Source: an uncultured Collinsella sp. (GTDB taxonomy: Bacteria; Actinomycetota; Coriobacteriia; Coriobacteriales; Coriobacteriaceae). Taken from it: a stretch of 6,878 bases of DNA. The notes under the pieces were generated by a model. That model had not been told where the DNA came from. It did no database searches and saw only the letters and a program-made list of their open reading frames with translations. This document shows positions 5,333 to 6,878 of this stretch, piece by piece. Every line of letters begins with the position of its first letter. The first letter of the stretch is position 1. The position numbers were made by a program, and so were the translations under genes. The stretch spans positions 1 to 6,878 of the forward strand of contig USJQ01000055.1 in the NCBI GenBank assembly GCA_900554985.1, in the 5' to 3' direction.

Positions 5333-6646
5333 ATGGACGAACTATTTCACGTCAGTGAGCGCAAGTCCACAATCGGGACCGAACTTCGCGCTGGACTGAC
5401 AACATTCCTGGCGATGGCCTACATCATCGCCGTCAACCCCGCGGTGCTCTCGGGCGCTGGCATCGATGCGGGAGCGCTCGCCTGCGCCACCTGCCTGGGC
5501 GCCGGCATCATGACCATCTGCATGGGCATCTTCGCAAACCGCCCGCTCGCCTGCGCGTCGGGCCTGGGCATCAACGCCATGATCGCGGGCATCGCCACCA
5601 CCATGTGCGGCGGCGACTGGCACGTGGCCATGAGCGTTATCTTCCTCGAAGGTATCGTCATCTTGCTGCTCGTCCTTTGCGGCCTGCGCGAGGCCATCAT
5701 GGATGCCATCCCCGTGGTCCTGCGCCACGCCATCTCGGTGGGTCTGGGCCTGTTTATCGCCATGATCGGCCTGTGCGACGCCGGCATCATCACCGCTGGC
5801 GCCGGTACGCTCGTCGGCTTGGGCGACATCACCTCCCCCACCTTTATCGTCGGCATCATCTCCATCGTCGTGACGGTTGCCCTGGCTTCCCGCAACGTGC
5901 CGGGCTCGCTGCTCATCGGCATCATCGTCGCCGTTATCGCCGGTATCCCGCTGGGCGTCACCCATGCGCCCGAGGGCCTCATCGCCCCGCTCAACTTCTC
6001 GACCTTTGGCGCCCCGTTTGCCAGCACCGCTGATGGCAACATGGCCATCGTGAAGGTTCTGACCGACCCGATGCTGCTCGTCGTTGCCTTCTCGCTGCTC
6101 ATGAGTGACTTCTTCGACACCATGGGCACCGCGATGGCCGTCGCCAAGCAGGGCGAGTTCTTGACCGAGGACGGCAATGTCGAGGACATCCGTCCCATCC
6201 TGGTCGTCGACTCCGTGGCCGCTGCTGCCGGTGGCTTTATGGGCGTCTCCTCCATCACCACCTTCGTCGAGTCCACCTCTGGCGCTGCCGACGGTGGCCG
6301 CACGGGCCTCACCTCCGTCACCACCGGCGTGCTGTTCATTCTCGCCGCGTTCTTCTCCCCCATCGTCACCATCGTTTCCAGCGCCGCCACCTGCGGTGCT
6401 CTGGTCTACGTCGGTTACCTCATGATGAGCGAGGCCTCCGAGATCGACTGGTCCGATGTGTCGCAGGGTTTCCCAGCATTCATGATTGTCGCCGGCGTGC
6501 CCTTCACCTACTCCATCTCTGCCGGCATCGGTCTGGGCTTTATCGCCTACGTGATCGTCGCGCTCTTTAAGGGCGAGGCCTCCAAGATCAAGCCGCTCAT
6601 GTGGATTGCAGCCCTCGCCTTCCTCGTCTACTTCTTTGTAGCGTAA
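5333..6646 (+). CDS. NCS2/AzgA-family purine (guanine/hypoxanthine or adenine) permease
   Basis: A 437-residue polytopic membrane protein of the AzgA branch of NCS2 transporters (PbuG, GhxP, AdeP relatives), which take up purine bases, usually with protons. The N-terminus MDELFHVSERKSTIGTELRAGLTTFLAMAYIIAVNP is the family signature, followed by NRPLACASGLGIN (69-81), SDFFDTMGT (258-266) in the substrate-site helix, and TTFVESTSGAADGGRTGLT with E313 in the second site. Length is normal. I prefer ATG 5333 (GAAAGGG 5 nt upstream) because it aligns with family starts. GTG 5288, in frame and 15 codons upstream, has an even better ribosome site (GAGGTGA), so an extended form is possible. Open frame further upstream is only antisense to the deformylase-like gene. 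The exact base carried is not decidable here. Confidence 0.92.
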   Translation: MDELFHVSERKSTIGTELRAGLTTFLAMAYIIAVNPAVLSGAGIDAGALACATCLGAGIMTICMGIFANRPLACASGLGINAMIAGIATTMCGGDWHVAMSVIFLEGIVILLLVLCGLREAIMDAIPVVLRHAISVGLGLFIAMIGLCDAGIITAGAGTLVGLGDITSPTFIVGIISIVVTVALASRNVPGSLLIGIIVAVIAGIPLGVTHAPEGLIAPLNFSTFGAPFASTADGNMAIVKVLTDPMLLVVAFSLLMSDFFDTMGTAMAVAKQGEFLTEDGNVEDIRPILVVDSVAAAAGGFMGVSSITTFVESTSGAADGGRTGLTSVTTGVLFILAAFFSPIVTIVSSAATCGALVYVGYLMMSEASEIDWSDVSQGFPAFMIVAGVPFTYSISAGIGLGFIAYVIVALFKGEASKIKPLMWIAALAFLVYFFVA

Positions 6647-6672
6647 GGGCAAGATTCACAATACCAAACACC

Positions 6673-6713
6673 AAAGCGCGGAGTCGCATCGAGCGGCTCC
6701 GCGCTTTTCTTTT
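6673..6713 (+). terminator. Strong Rho-independent terminator of the purine permease gene
   Basis: AAAGCGCGGAG (6673-6683) pairs with CTCCGCGCTTT (6697-6707), and the stem extends inward to 15 bp with one G-T pair and an ATCGA loop. It is followed by TTTTCTTTT. It begins 27 bp after the permease stop codon. Confidence 0.93.
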
Positions 6714-6817
6714 AAAGCCAGGCATCGCACGGACGCGCGATATATTGCTTCCCAAGTTTTGGACATTTTGCCCTCCAAACGGCACTACCGCCGGCAACAT
6801 CGGTAGCGCGCAGAGAT
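6714..6817. other. Non-coding stretch with two weak inverted repeats
   Basis: I see no gene with a ribosome site. TTTGGA (6758-6763) can pair with TCCAAA (6774-6779), and CTACCG (6785-6790) with CGGTAG (6801-6806), each with a 10-nt loop. These may belong to the same structured leader as the following segment. No good promoter was found. Confidence 0.35.
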
Positions 6818-6878
6818 GTGGTGTAAGAGGCGGGGCATGCCCCGCCTCCGCCCTTTCTTGAAAGGGAGGGGACACCGC
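6818..6878. other. Segment able to fold as a three-way junction, running to the window edge
   Basis: GTGGTGT (6818-6824) pairs with ACACCGC (6872-6878) over 7 bp with one G-T pair. It encloses a perfect 22-bp palindrome (6827-6848, half-site GAGGCGGGGCA) and a second hairpin CCCTTTC/GAAAGGG (6851-6857 with 6860-6866). No T run follows either hairpin, so it is not a plain terminator. It could be a structured RNA, the leader of a gene beyond the window, or a DNA repeat; the strand is undetermined. Confidence 0.4.

Noticed and set aside
5342..6652. A 436-codon minus-strand open frame rich in Gly, Asp and His
   Set aside because: It is fully antisense to the purine permease. Its composition reflects the reverse of hydrophobic codons and there is no start signal.

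Overview
The window reads as chromosomal DNA of a high-GC gut actinobacterium, most likely Collinsella or a close Coriobacteriia relative. This is inferred from G/C-ending codons, dense short intergenic gaps, strong AGGAGG-type ribosome sites, and a bile salt hydrolase that resembles the Bifidobacterium/Collinsella type. No rRNA, tRNA, CRISPR array, insertion sequence or phage gene is visible.

Layout, left to right. (1) Positions 1-1470, minus strand: a PLP aminotransferase of the AlaA type whose reading frame is fused, with no stop, to an N-terminal XRE/lambda-repressor-like helix-turn-helix domain. The C-terminus runs off the window. A Shine-Dalgarno and ATG sit exactly at the domain junction, so free aminotransferase may also be made. 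(2) Positions 1471-1633: its promoter region, with three identical 11-bp copies of AAGTTCAATTT plus one inverted copy, a likely operator array. (3) A LysR regulator (minus, 1634-2491) faces away from an EamA/DMT-family transporter (plus, 2610-3521) across a 118-bp intergenic region with a 10-bp inverted repeat. (4) Just after the transporter stop codon lies a 50-bp near-copy (47/50) of part of the LysR gene, in the orientation that makes the transporter 3' UTR antisense to the lysR mRNA. It merges into a hairpin. (5) A choloylglycine (bile salt) hydrolase, minus, 3624-4589, with all catalytic residues present. (6) A small peptide-deformylase-like gene, minus, 4721-5140, with its own terminator; the catalytic Glu of HExDH is replaced by Met. 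(7) A divergent NCS2/AzgA-type purine permease, plus, 5333-6646, with a strong terminator. (8) Positions 6714-6878 are non-coding; the last 60 bases can fold as a three-way junction that reaches the window edge.

The genes are mostly single transcription units in amino-acid, transport and bile-acid metabolism. The points most worth follow-up are the HTH-AlaA fusion with its operator array, the LysR fragment behind the transporter that could act as a feedback antisense RNA, the deformylase with an altered active site, and the structured segment at the right edge.
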